From Aeromonas piscicola (lineage in GTDB: Bacteria; Pseudomonadota; Gammaproteobacteria; Enterobacterales; Aeromonadaceae): DNA of 64,000 nt. The stretch is from contig NZ_CDBL01000071.1 of the NCBI RefSeq assembly GCF_000820005.1, positions 123,882 to 187,881 on the forward strand, written 5' to 3'. The first letter of the stretch is position 1; each line of letters opens with the position of its first letter. Position numbers and translations under genes: made by a program. A model generated the notes under the pieces. It saw only the letters and a program-made list of their open reading frames with translations, was not told where the DNA came from and did not search any database. Positions 28,218 through 36,255 of this stretch are shown here, piece after piece.

Positions 28218-29753
28218 TCAGGGCGTCGGCACTGTGCTGGCACAGTCATATTGTTCGCCCTTTAATCCCATGATATTACAGGTTGCTGTCAATACATCAT
28301 TGGGACGGGCCCATGCAGGATCCCAGCCCCCGATAGGTTCATCATGGCGTTTGTCTTTATAAATATCCCACATAATCATGCCGGATGGTGAATATCTGGC
28401 CGTGCGCGTGGCGATATCCGTGAGGAGAGCCTTGCTCAGCAGTAAATTTCCTGTCGCAGGTCTGCCAACTTCAAATCCGACCGTGATGGCTGGACTTATC
28501 AGCAATTTTTGCGGTTGAATGGAGGCGCTGGCATAACTCGGCGATCCTTTTATTACTGCGTGTCCAGGTCGTATGGTGTCACCGGATTTCAGCCAGCTGA
28601 AGAAGGCCCCGTAATAATAATCAACCTGTCCTGCCAGATCGCACGGAATATTGGTGTCGCCCCCACAGTCTGTTTCGCTCAGGTCATATGACATTATGCC
28701 AATGGTACTGAGCCTATCGACCAGATCCGGATATTGCAGTGCGGTATTGTAAATCAGGCCATATAAATTACCGCCCCACCAGGCACCACCATAGGTATTG
28801 CTGGTATGGGCATTGCTACCCCAGTTGGCCGACATGTTCGGGATACCGCCCGTTGCGGGGGCCGCAGTGCTCAGTGCCAGCTCGGGGTTGATGGCATCGA
28901 TGGCCTGGTAGAGGGAGCGCATGATGGCCGCAAACTTGTCGACCGTGTCCGGCATGATCCTAGGATAGGGCTGCTCGGCGGGATTGAGTTGCATGCTGTC
29001 GTTGTAGACCCGCACTCCCTTGCCTCTGCTCATCAGGGTGGCCGTGTCCACGTATTCCACGTTGCCGGTCGGCGGCTGCACCGAATCCGGCGTCAGTCGC
29101 CAGCTGTAGGCGTTGAGGTCCGCATGCCAGAACTCTTCGTAGTCCAGATCGATGCCCGCCACGCCGAGGTCATTGGCCAGCTGCACCACGTTGCGATAGG
29201 CCTGATCCGCGGCCTGGCCGGAGATGGGATTGTCGAAGCGGTTGCGGGTGCCCGGGTTGGGGAAGGAGTCGTATTGTTCTGCGGCGGGTCCACAAGCATC
29301 CACCTTGCCTGCCGTGACATCGTAGTATTCCGGGATACAGCTGAAGTTCCAGCCCCCGACAGCGATATAGGTTTCAACTCCATTGACCTTGAAGGCATTG
29401 ATAATGTCTCTGAGGCGGGCAAAGTCGGCCGTGGATTTATTATTGTCAGCCAGATTTTTTTTGGTTGTGGTATTGCAGATATATCCAAACAATCCGGTGC
29501 AGGCCAGGTCATACTGGCTGTAATTGACCAGGCTGGGTTGGACAAATGACAGTACCAGTTTGTTGAAATTGCTCTTTTGACTGGCCACCTGATTGCTCAA
29601 GGTTTCCAGATTGTCCAGTGACGCATAGTAACCAGGGGTATTGGCCGGGGCATCCGAGCCACTCAGATAGTAGGCGGTTATTTCCGGCGTTTGGGCCATG
29701 GCGCCGCTGGCAAACAGCAGCGCGAACGCGCCGAACAGGGTGTGACGTTTCAT
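28218..29753 (-). CDS. secreted GH18 chitinase-like protein
   Basis: A 511-residue exported protein with a Sec signal peptide (cleavage near ASGAMA-QT). A TIM-barrel GH18 domain fills most of the rest. The catalytic strand reads AGIDLDYEEFW: the proton donor Glu (206) and two of the three Asp residues of DxxDxDxE are present, but the first Asp is Ala (199). The SxGG motif appears as AVGGW. Similar changes are known in GH18 proteins that bind rather than cut chitin, or that act on other glycans. AT-rich segments and many Asn/Tyr codons unlike the neighbours suggest later acquisition. AAGGA precedes the ATG. Confidence 0.82.
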   Translation of the reverse strand: MKRHTLFGAFALLFASGAMAQTPEITAYYLSGSDAPANTPGYYASLDNLETLSNQVASQKSNFNKLVLSFVQPSLVNYSQYDLACTGLFGYICNTTTKKNLADNNKSTADFARLRDIINAFKVNGVETYIAVGGWNFSCIPEYYDVTAGKVDACGPAAEQYDSFPNPGTRNRFDNPISGQAADQAYRNVVQLANDLGVAGIDLDYEEFWHADLNAYSWRLTPDSVQPPTGNVEYVDTATLMSRGKGVRVYNDSMQLNPAEQPYPRIMPDTVDKFAAIMRSLYQAIDAINPELALSTAAPATGGIPNMSANWGSNAHTSNTYGGAWWGGNLYGLIYNTALQYPDLVDRLSTIGIMSYDLSETDCGGDTNIPCDLAGQVDYYYGAFFSWLKSGDTIRPGHAVIKGSPSYASASIQPQKLLISPAITVGFEVGRPATGNLLLSKALLTDIATRTARYSPSGMIMWDIYKDKRHDEPIGGWDPAWARPNDVLTATCNIMGLKGEQYDCASTVPTP

Positions 29754-30182
29754 ATAATGTCCTTATTTATCTCTACAAGAGCGCAGTAGAGCCGAAAGCA
29801 ACATCCTTGCTCTCATACAGGGTGATATTGAATTATTTTATTGAATGGGTAGTTTAATCAGTGGGATGGTGACTCCAGTCATGAATGAGGAGTTCAGATA
29901 ATAAGGTGGGCGGTCGTTTTTTTTTCGCTGAATACAAACTTAATGAAAAACACATTAACAATATTAACTTTGCTATCAATTACCTGCCGTTTTTTAAAAT
30001 GCGCCGGCTAGCCGAATTGGTCCGGATTTAAAATGGTGACTCACGCTCATACTGTATTTTGTTCTGGGTATTCCGGTTGTCAGGCATCCATAGGGATATG
30101 ACCTGACGACCGGACAGACAAGCGAGGGGCATGACAGGCGGGGAGGCCGCCGCTGTCATGCCCGTGCATCAGGCTCGTCGGG
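29754..30182. other. AT-rich intergenic region
   Basis: About 430 bp between the chitinase-like gene and cusF, both on the minus strand. The stretch 29790-30030 is clearly more AT-rich than its surroundings and should hold the chitinase promoter. A long hairpin lies at 30127-30163. No gene seen. Confidence 0.55.
30127..30163 (-). terminator. hairpin after the cus operon
   Basis: GGGCATGACAG pairs with CTGTCATGCCC (11 bp), with an inner GCGG/CCGC extension, about 20 bp past the cusF stop. There is no T-run, so it may be a protective 3' end or a rho-dependent site. Confidence 0.6.
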
Positions 30183-30539
30183 TTACCGCTTCTGCAACTG
30201 GGTGACCGTCAGCTTGCCGGCCGGGTTTTCGGCGTGAAAGCGCACCGTATCTCCCACCTTGAGCCCCTTGAACAGGGCCGGATCGGCCAGCAGGAACACC
30301 ATTGTCATGGGGGGCATCTTGAGGTTGTCGATGGCCTCGTGTTTGATCCCCACCTTGCCGCTGGCCTCGTCGATACGGCTGATGATCCCCTTGGTCATCG
30401 CGTTCTCTCCCGTCGCCTGCATATCCATCTCCTCCATCTGGGACATATCGTGCCCCGCGTGGCTCATGGTCATTTCGGCCTGGGCCTGGAGAGAGGCAAG
30501 GCCAAGCAGCAATGTCAGGGTCAGCGTCTTGTAGTTCAT
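30183..30539 (-). CDS. cusF: periplasmic copper chaperone CusF
   Basis: A 118-residue periplasmic protein that hands Cu(I)/Ag(I) to the CusBA pump. It has a signal peptide (cleavage near LQAQA-EM) and a Met/His-rich mature N terminus (about 23-40). The small OB-fold domain carries the metal motif, H67 and the Met residues of MPPMTM (75-80). E. coli CusF has Trp-44 stacked on the metal; here that position is Met 75. It is last in the minus-strand cus operon, 44 bp after cusA, with GAGGAA upstream. Confidence 0.92.
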   Translation of the reverse strand: MNYKTLTLTLLLGLASLQAQAEMTMSHAGHDMSQMEEMDMQATGENAMTKGIISRIDEASGKVGIKHEAIDNLKMPPMTMVFLLADPALFKGLKVGDTVRFHAENPAGKLTVTQLQKR

Positions 30540-30583
30540 GATGTTTTCCTCGTCGTTCAGTCAAAATGGGTCGTTAAACAGGG

Positions 30584-33500
30584 TTATTCGGGTTGCGGGT
30601 TCGCGACTTCGTCAAGGCTTCGGCTGCGCCACAGGTAGTAGGCGGCGGGCAGCACCAGCAGGGTCAGCACCAGTGCACTCACCATGCCGCCTATCATGGG
30701 GGCGGCGATGCGCTGCATCACCTCGGAGCCGGTGCCCTGGCTCCACATGATGGGCAAGAGACCCGCGATGATGGTGACTACCGTCATCATCTTGGGGCGC
30801 AGGCGCAGGGCGGCGCCGTGGATCACGGCCTGGTGCAGGCCCGCCTTGTCCGGTTTGCCCTGGGCTACCAGGTCATCCCAGGCGTGGTTGAGGTAGACCA
30901 GCATCAGCACGCCCGTCTCCACCGCCACTCCGGCCAGGGCGATAAAGCCCACTCCCACCGCCACCGAGAGGTTGAAATCCAGTAGCCAGATGGTCCAGAT
31001 CCCGCCCACCACTGCGAGCGGCAGCGTGGTGAGGATGAGCAACACCTCCTGCATGCGGCGAAACGCCAGATAGAGCAGCAGCACGATAATGGCGATGGTT
31101 AACGGCACCACGTAGGCGAGGCGCGCCTTGGCCCGTTCCATGTATTCATACTGACCCGACCAGGTGAGGGCGTAGCCCGCCGGCAGCACCAGCTGCTTGC
31201 TCACCTCGGCCTTGGCCTCATCGACAAAGGTGCCGATGTCGCGGCCGCGAATATCCACGTAGACCCAGCCGTTCAGGCGCGCATTCTCGCTGCGCAGCAT
31301 GGGGGCCTCGTCACTGATGTAAACCCTGGCCACGTCCGCCAGCGCGATCCGCTCCCCCTTGGGGGTGAGCAGCGGCAGCAATTCGAGGCTTGCCACGGAA
31401 TCACGGTAGCTCTGGGGATAGCGCAGGTTGATGGGGTAGCGCTCGCGCCCCTCTATGGTCTGGCCCACGTCCATGCCGCCCACTGCGGTGGCGAGCACCG
31501 CCTGCACGTCGGCGATGTTGAGGCCATAACGGGCGGCATTGAGCCGATCGATATCCACCTTGACGTAGCGCCCACCGGCCACCCGTTCGGCGTAGACGGA
31601 GGCCGCTCCCGCCACCTTGCCGACGATCTGCTCAAGCTGCTGGCCGACTTGCTGGATCACCTTGAGGTCGGGCCCCGCGATTTTGATGCCGACCGGGGTC
31701 TTGATGCCGGTGGCCAGCATGTCGATGCGGGTCTTGATGGGGGGCACCCAGGCGTTGGTGAGGCCGGGGAAGCGAATGAGGGAGTCGAGCTCCTCTTTCA
31801 GCTTCTCCGGGGTCATGCCGGGGCGCCACTGGTCGCGCGGCTTGAGCTGGATGCTGGTCTCCATCATCACCAGGTCGGCAGGGTCTGTGGCCGAATCGGC
31901 GCGCCCCGCCTTGCCGAACACGTTCTGCACCTCGGGCACGGTACGAATGAGCTTGTCGGTCTGCTGCAATATTTCCCGCGCCTTGCCCACCGAGATGTTG
32001 GCCGCCGTGGTGGGCATGTACATTATGTCCCCCTCATCGAGCGGCGGTATGAACTCGGAGCCCAGATACTGGAGTGGCCAGAAGCCCGCCACCGTCACCA
32101 GCAGTGCGGCGGCCAGCGTGGTCTTGGGGCGCGTCAGCACGGCCGTGAGCAGCGGGATATAGGCCTGACTCAAGCCACGGTTGAGGGGATTGGCCTGTTC
32201 GGCCAGCACCCTGCCACGGATGAAATACCCCATGATCACCGGCACCAGCGTGATGGAGAGCCCGGCCGCCGCCGCCATGGCGTAGGTCTTGGTGTAGGCC
32301 AGCGGATGGAACATGCGTCCCTCCTGCGCCTCCAGTGCAAACACCGGCAGGAAGCTCATGGTGATGATGAGCAGGGAGAAGAAGATGGCGGGCCCCACTT
32401 CGATGCTCGCCTCCGTGATGATGCGCCAGCGGTTCTTGTCGGTGAGCGCCTCCCGCTCCATGTGCTTGTGGACGTTCTCTATCATCACGATGGCGCCGTC
32501 TACCATGGCGCCGATGGCGATGGCGATGCCGCCGAGGGACATGATGTTGGCGTTGATCCCCTGCAGGTGCATGACGATGAAGGCGGTCAGGATGGCGATG
32601 GGCAAGGTGATGACCACCACCAGGGACGAGCGCAGGTGGAACAGGAAGGCCAGACAGACCAGCACCACCACGGCGAACTCCTCCAGCAGCTTGCCGGAGA
32701 GGTTGTCGATGGCGCGCTGGATAAGATCGGATCTGTCGTAGACGGTGACTATCTCCACCCCCTCCGGCAGGCTATCTTTGAGCTCGGCCAGCCGCGCCTT
32801 GACCCCGTCTATGGTGTGCTGGGCATTCTCGCCGTAGCGCATGACTATGATGCCGCCCACCACTTCCCCTTCGCCGTTGAGCTCGGCGATGCCGCGCCGG
32901 CTCTGGGGGCCCGTGACCACATCCGCCACATCGCCGAGCAGCAGGGGCGCGCCCCTGACCTGGATGCCGAGCGGGATCTGCTTGAGGTCTTCGACGCTCT
33001 TCAGATAGCCGTTGGAGCGCACCATGTATTCCGCCTCCGCCATCTCGATGACGGAGGCGCCTGTCTCCTGGTTGCCCTGCTCGATGGCGGTCTGGATGAG
33101 GGAGAGGGGAATGCCGTAGGCGCGCAGCTTGTCCGGATCGACCCGCACCTGATACTGGCGCACCATGCCGCCCACGGTGGCCACTTCGGAGACGCCGTTG
33201 ACGGTTTGCAGCTCGTACTTGAGGAACCAGTTCTGCAACGAGGTGAGCTGGCTGAGATCGTGCTTGCCGGTCCTGTCCACCAGCGCGTACTGGTAGACCC
33301 AGCCCACCCCGGTGGCATCAGGGCCAAGCTGGGGTTTCGCCTCGGCTGGCAGATTGGGGGCGACCTGGCTCAAATACTCCAGCACCCGGGCGCGGGCCCA
33401 GTAGAGATCCGTGTTGTCGTCAAACAGCACGTAGACGAAGGAGTCACCGAAGAAGGAGTAGCCGCGCACCGTGGTGGAGCCCGGCACCGCCAGCATGGCG

Positions 33501-33712
33501 GTAGTGAGCGGGTAGGTCACCTGATCCTCCACCACCTGGGGCGCCTGGCCCGGGTAGGCCGTCTTGATGATCACCTGCACGTCGGAGAGATCCGGCAGGG
33601 CGTCCACCGGAGTCTGTTTGACCGACCAGAGTCCCCAGGCGGTGAGCATGACGGTCAGCAGCAGCACCAGAAAGCGGTTGCCGACCGACCAGCGAATGAT
33701 GGCAGGGATCAT
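30584..33712 (-). CDS. cusA: copper/silver efflux RND transporter CusA
   Basis: Inner-membrane trimeric proton-driven pump of the heavy-metal RND family. It has 1042 residues with 12 transmembrane helices in the usual layout and two large periplasmic loops. It starts MIPAIIRWSVGNRFLVLL, and the TM4 region IAIGAMVDGAIVMIENVHKH holds the proton-relay Asp. The periplasmic segment RIDMLATGIKTPVGIKI carries a Met of the CusA relay, which suggests a monovalent-metal (Cu/Ag) rather than divalent specificity. AAGGAG precedes the ATG. It lies 73 bp after cusB. Confidence 0.95.
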   Translation of the reverse strand: MIPAIIRWSVGNRFLVLLLTVMLTAWGLWSVKQTPVDALPDLSDVQVIIKTAYPGQAPQVVEDQVTYPLTTAMLAVPGSTTVRGYSFFGDSFVYVLFDDNTDLYWARARVLEYLSQVAPNLPAEAKPQLGPDATGVGWVYQYALVDRTGKHDLSQLTSLQNWFLKYELQTVNGVSEVATVGGMVRQYQVRVDPDKLRAYGIPLSLIQTAIEQGNQETGASVIEMAEAEYMVRSNGYLKSVEDLKQIPLGIQVRGAPLLLGDVADVVTGPQSRRGIAELNGEGEVVGGIIVMRYGENAQHTIDGVKARLAELKDSLPEGVEIVTVYDRSDLIQRAIDNLSGKLLEEFAVVVLVCLAFLFHLRSSLVVVITLPIAILTAFIVMHLQGINANIMSLGGIAIAIGAMVDGAIVMIENVHKHMEREALTDKNRWRIITEASIEVGPAIFFSLLIITMSFLPVFALEAQEGRMFHPLAYTKTYAMAAAAGLSITLVPVIMGYFIRGRVLAEQANPLNRGLSQAYIPLLTAVLTRPKTTLAAALLVTVAGFWPLQYLGSEFIPPLDEGDIMYMPTTAANISVGKAREILQQTDKLIRTVPEVQNVFGKAGRADSATDPADLVMMETSIQLKPRDQWRPGMTPEKLKEELDSLIRFPGLTNAWVPPIKTRIDMLATGIKTPVGIKIAGPDLKVIQQVGQQLEQIVGKVAGAASVYAERVAGGRYVKVDIDRLNAARYGLNIADVQAVLATAVGGMDVGQTIEGRERYPINLRYPQSYRDSVASLELLPLLTPKGERIALADVARVYISDEAPMLRSENARLNGWVYVDIRGRDIGTFVDEAKAEVSKQLVLPAGYALTWSGQYEYMERAKARLAYVVPLTIAIIVLLLYLAFRRMQEVLLILTTLPLAVVGGIWTIWLLDFNLSVAVGVGFIALAGVAVETGVLMLVYLNHAWDDLVAQGKPDKAGLHQAVIHGAALRLRPKMMTVVTIIAGLLPIMWSQGTGSEVMQRIAAPMIGGMVSALVLTLLVLPAAYYLWRSRSLDEVANPQPE

Positions 33713-33785
33713 GATCTGGCTCCTTGCTCATGTTGCGCAGAGAGCGGAGCTTGGTTGTCAGCAACGCAGCGAATGATGGAAGGGA

Positions 33786-35306
33786 TCATGGCTTGGCTCC
33801 CATATCATGCTGGCTATGGTCCATGCCTTCCATCTCATCCTTTACTTGCTCCGGAGCGTGGCCGCTGGCCGGGGCACTTTCCTTGGCACTATCCTGATGA
33901 ATGGTGGTGATACGGTACTCATCCCCCTCCTGCATCACCTGTAGATGGAGGCTTTGCCCCTCGGCCAGCTTGCTGATATCGACCCCGTCCGCCACGGTGA
34001 ACTCCATCTCCATGGCGGGCCACTGCCACTCGGGGATGGGCTGGTGGGCCACCATCAGGGTGCGGCTGGCCAGATCTATGCTCTGTACCATCCCTTGAGT
34101 CCACACCTGTGCCGGGCGCACCGCCGTCATGCGCTGGAAGTCCGAGTCGATGGCCGATTCGGAGTCGAGCAGGAACTGGGCCGAGCTGACTATGCTGTCA
34201 CCCGCTTCCACCCCCGCCTTGATGGCAACCTTGTCACCAAACTGGGCGCCGAGGGTGACGGCCACCGACTTGAAGTTGCCATCCCCCAGCGCCAGTACCA
34301 GCCGATCCTGACTGCCGGTGCGGATCACAGCTTCGCTCGGTACCACCAGCCGGGGTTCACCCTTGCCGGTGCGAATGCTCACCTTGGCGAACATGTTGGG
34401 TTTCAAGAACTCGTCCGGGTTGTCAAAGCGCAGCCGCACCTTGAGGGTGCGAGTGGCGGCATCGAGCGTCGGATAGAGGTAATCCACCCGGCCCTGCCAA
34501 TTGCGACCGGGGGCGTAATCCAGGGTCATGGTGACCGGATCCCCCACTTTGAGCTGGGCGGCCTGGCGTTCGAACACCTCGGCGCTGACCCATACCTGCT
34601 GCAGGGTGCTGATGTTGAACAGGGCGGCGGCGGGTTCCACGTACTGGCCCTCGCGTACCTTCAGCTCCGACACATAACCGCTGCTGGGGGCATAAATACT
34701 GATGGTTTCACGCACCTGGCGGCTGCGCTTGAGGGCGGCTATCTGGTCCGCCGGTACCTGCAGGGACTTGAGCTTGCCCTCGGCGGCGCGCAGCAGCAGC
34801 GGGTTGGTTGTGCCCAGCGCCAGCAGGTATTCGTGCTGGGCATTGACCAGATCCGGGGCGTAGAGCTCATAGATGAGGCTCCCCTTGGTGACCCTCTGCC
34901 CTTCACTCTTGATGGCGAGTGTGCGGATCCAGCCCGCCATGCGGGCGTTGACCGCCTCCAGCCTGTCTTCGTCATAACCGACGTAACCCACGGTCTCGAT
35001 CTGCTGGTGGATGGGCAGCCTCTCTACCTTGGCCAACCGCACTCCCAGGTTCTGCTGGATCTCGGGGCTGATGGTGATTGTGCCGGGCGAGCCACCCTGT
35101 TTCTCCTCATAGACGGGGATGAAGTCCATCCCCATGTTGTCCTTGGCGGGGGCATCGCGCTTGTCGCGGGGATCCATGGGATTGACCCAGTAAAGGGGCG
35201 TCTTCTCTTTGGCGGTGGCGCCGTCGGTCGTCTGTTTGGCTACCCAGTAGCCGCCACCGGCGCCAAGGGCGAGCAGCAGGGCGCAGAACAGCAGTTTCAG
35301 GCTCAT
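33786..35306 (-). CDS. cusB: copper efflux adaptor CusB with fused C-terminal CusF domain
   Basis: Periplasmic membrane-fusion protein of 506 residues, longer than E. coli CusB (about 407). In order it has an N-terminal anchor (about 1-22), a heavy-metal-binding segment YWVNPMDP...DNMGMDFIPVY (39-66), and barrel-sandwich, beta-barrel and helical hairpin domains (about 75-395). An extra C-terminal domain (about 402-470) follows, in which H421 and WPAMEM (429-434) reproduce the CusF copper site including the Trp. A His/Met-rich tail ends the protein. AGGAGG precedes the ATG. So the operon encodes two CusF modules, one tethered and one free. Confidence 0.94.
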   Translation of the reverse strand: MSLKLLFCALLLALGAGGGYWVAKQTTDGATAKEKTPLYWVNPMDPRDKRDAPAKDNMGMDFIPVYEEKQGGSPGTITISPEIQQNLGVRLAKVERLPIHQQIETVGYVGYDEDRLEAVNARMAGWIRTLAIKSEGQRVTKGSLIYELYAPDLVNAQHEYLLALGTTNPLLLRAAEGKLKSLQVPADQIAALKRSRQVRETISIYAPSSGYVSELKVREGQYVEPAAALFNISTLQQVWVSAEVFERQAAQLKVGDPVTMTLDYAPGRNWQGRVDYLYPTLDAATRTLKVRLRFDNPDEFLKPNMFAKVSIRTGKGEPRLVVPSEAVIRTGSQDRLVLALGDGNFKSVAVTLGAQFGDKVAIKAGVEAGDSIVSSAQFLLDSESAIDSDFQRMTAVRPAQVWTQGMVQSIDLASRTLMVAHQPIPEWQWPAMEMEFTVADGVDISKLAEGQSLHLQVMQEGDEYRITTIHQDSAKESAPASGHAPEQVKDEMEGMDHSQHDMGAKP

Positions 35307-35597
35307 CGCACACCTCCTGTCTGCGGGAGGCGGGCGGTACTTGATTCGACGCAGCGCTTGGCACTGTGTCCGGGAATGCGGGCAGATGACATCATGTGTC
35401 TTTTCTTCTCTCAGGCCGCCGGGCTGTCGTTATCACGGCAGCACACACGGGCAGGGCGGCAAACGGGGCGCAGCTGACGAGTCAGCGGACGCACGGCTCC
35501 CTGTAGTGACTGGCCAGGCCAGTCGTGACAGGGTCAGGCAAGGGCGTGCGCAGGCGACAAGATGAGCCTTGCCGCGAGCACGCGAGAGAAGCGCTTT
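35307..35597. other. gap between cusB and the leading cus gene
   Basis: About 290 bp containing the 17-bp palindrome GACTGGCC-a-GGCCAGTC (35508-35524) and GCTGAC-ga-GTCAGC (35473-35486). No gene seen. The palindromes may separate expression of the small first gene from cusBA. Confidence 0.5.
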
Positions 35598-36050
35598 TTA
35601 ATGGCGCAGCACCGACAGCATCAGATGTCGGCGGGGCCAGGAGGGAGGGTGAGTACCGCGAGATCGCAGGAAGGGATCCCGCAGCCAGTGATCGAACTGA
35701 TGGCTGGAGACCCCCAAATGGGGCAGCAACAACAAAGGGAGAACAAGCAGGGTCAGCAGCGCGGCCAGCAGTGGCAGGCCGGCACCGGTTGGCGAGGTGA
35801 GGCCGCCGTGCATCTGGCACTCCCCCGGGCTCATGGCATTGCCCTGAGCGCCATCATCGGATGCCATTGTGTGGCAGGCGAGCCCCGGCATGGCGGTCGC
35901 ACTCATGGTTGCAGTATCGCTGCCGGTCGCCATGGCGGGGGAGATGAGATCGGCCCCGTGCCAGCTGATGCAGAGGGTGAGATTGCAGACGAGCATGAGC
36001 GCCAGCAACAGCCGGGCAATACGCTCAGTGGGCAATCTCGATGACAGCAT
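35598..36050 (-). CDS. small Cys/His/Met-rich exported or membrane protein at the head of the cus operon
   Basis: A 150-residue protein, not recognised as a named family. It has a signal-anchor helix (about 12-33) and a periplasmic stretch with LACHTMAS and GECQMHGG that provides Cys, His and Met ligands. A second hydrophobic helix (about 92-112) and a basic Arg/Ser/Pro-rich tail follow. The layout recalls DUF2946-type small proteins found with copper genes. The ATG at 36048-36050 has AGGA seven bases upstream. It is the first gene after the CueR-type promoter, so a role in copper handling is inferred from position and residues. Confidence 0.65.
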   Translation of the reverse strand: MLSSRLPTERIARLLLALMLVCNLTLCISWHGADLISPAMATGSDTATMSATAMPGLACHTMASDDGAQGNAMSPGECQMHGGLTSPTGAGLPLLAALLTLLVLPLLLLPHLGVSSHQFDHWLRDPFLRSRGTHPPSWPRRHLMLSVLRH

Positions 36051-36077
36051 GGACACGTCCTGATGATGATTGGGGCC

Positions 36078-36108
36078 ACTGTAAACCTTACCTTGAGAGT
36101 AAGGTCAA
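36078..36108 (-). promoter_or_regulatory. CueR/MerR-type promoter of the cus operon
   Basis: On the minus strand TTGACC (complement of 36103-36108) and TACAGT (complement of 36078-36083) are separated by 19 bp. This is the overlong spacer typical of MerR-family activators. The spacer contains the inverted repeat ACCTTAC/GTAAGGT, very close to the CueR consensus at copA and cueO. No merR-family gene is in the window, so the regulator must act from elsewhere. Confidence 0.85.
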
Positions 36109-36224
36109 GGTGAGTACCAGCCAATCAGCGCGGTTGTGATCCCGCCTGCGCTTTGCCTGAGGTGCGTGGATGGGGGACGTAGATGGAAGAGCAAGGAAGG
36201 GTGGCACATGAGCCGCGTATGCAT

Positions 36225-36251
36225 AAAAAAGCCCCCGCATCGGCGGGGGCT
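36225..36251 (-). terminator. terminator of the HAE1 RND operon
   Basis: On the minus strand AGCCCCCGCC and GGCGGGGGCT-type arms (36230-36250) run into a TTTTTT tract (complement of 36225-36230), just past the RND stop codon. Confidence 0.88.
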
Positions 36252-36255
36252 TGTG

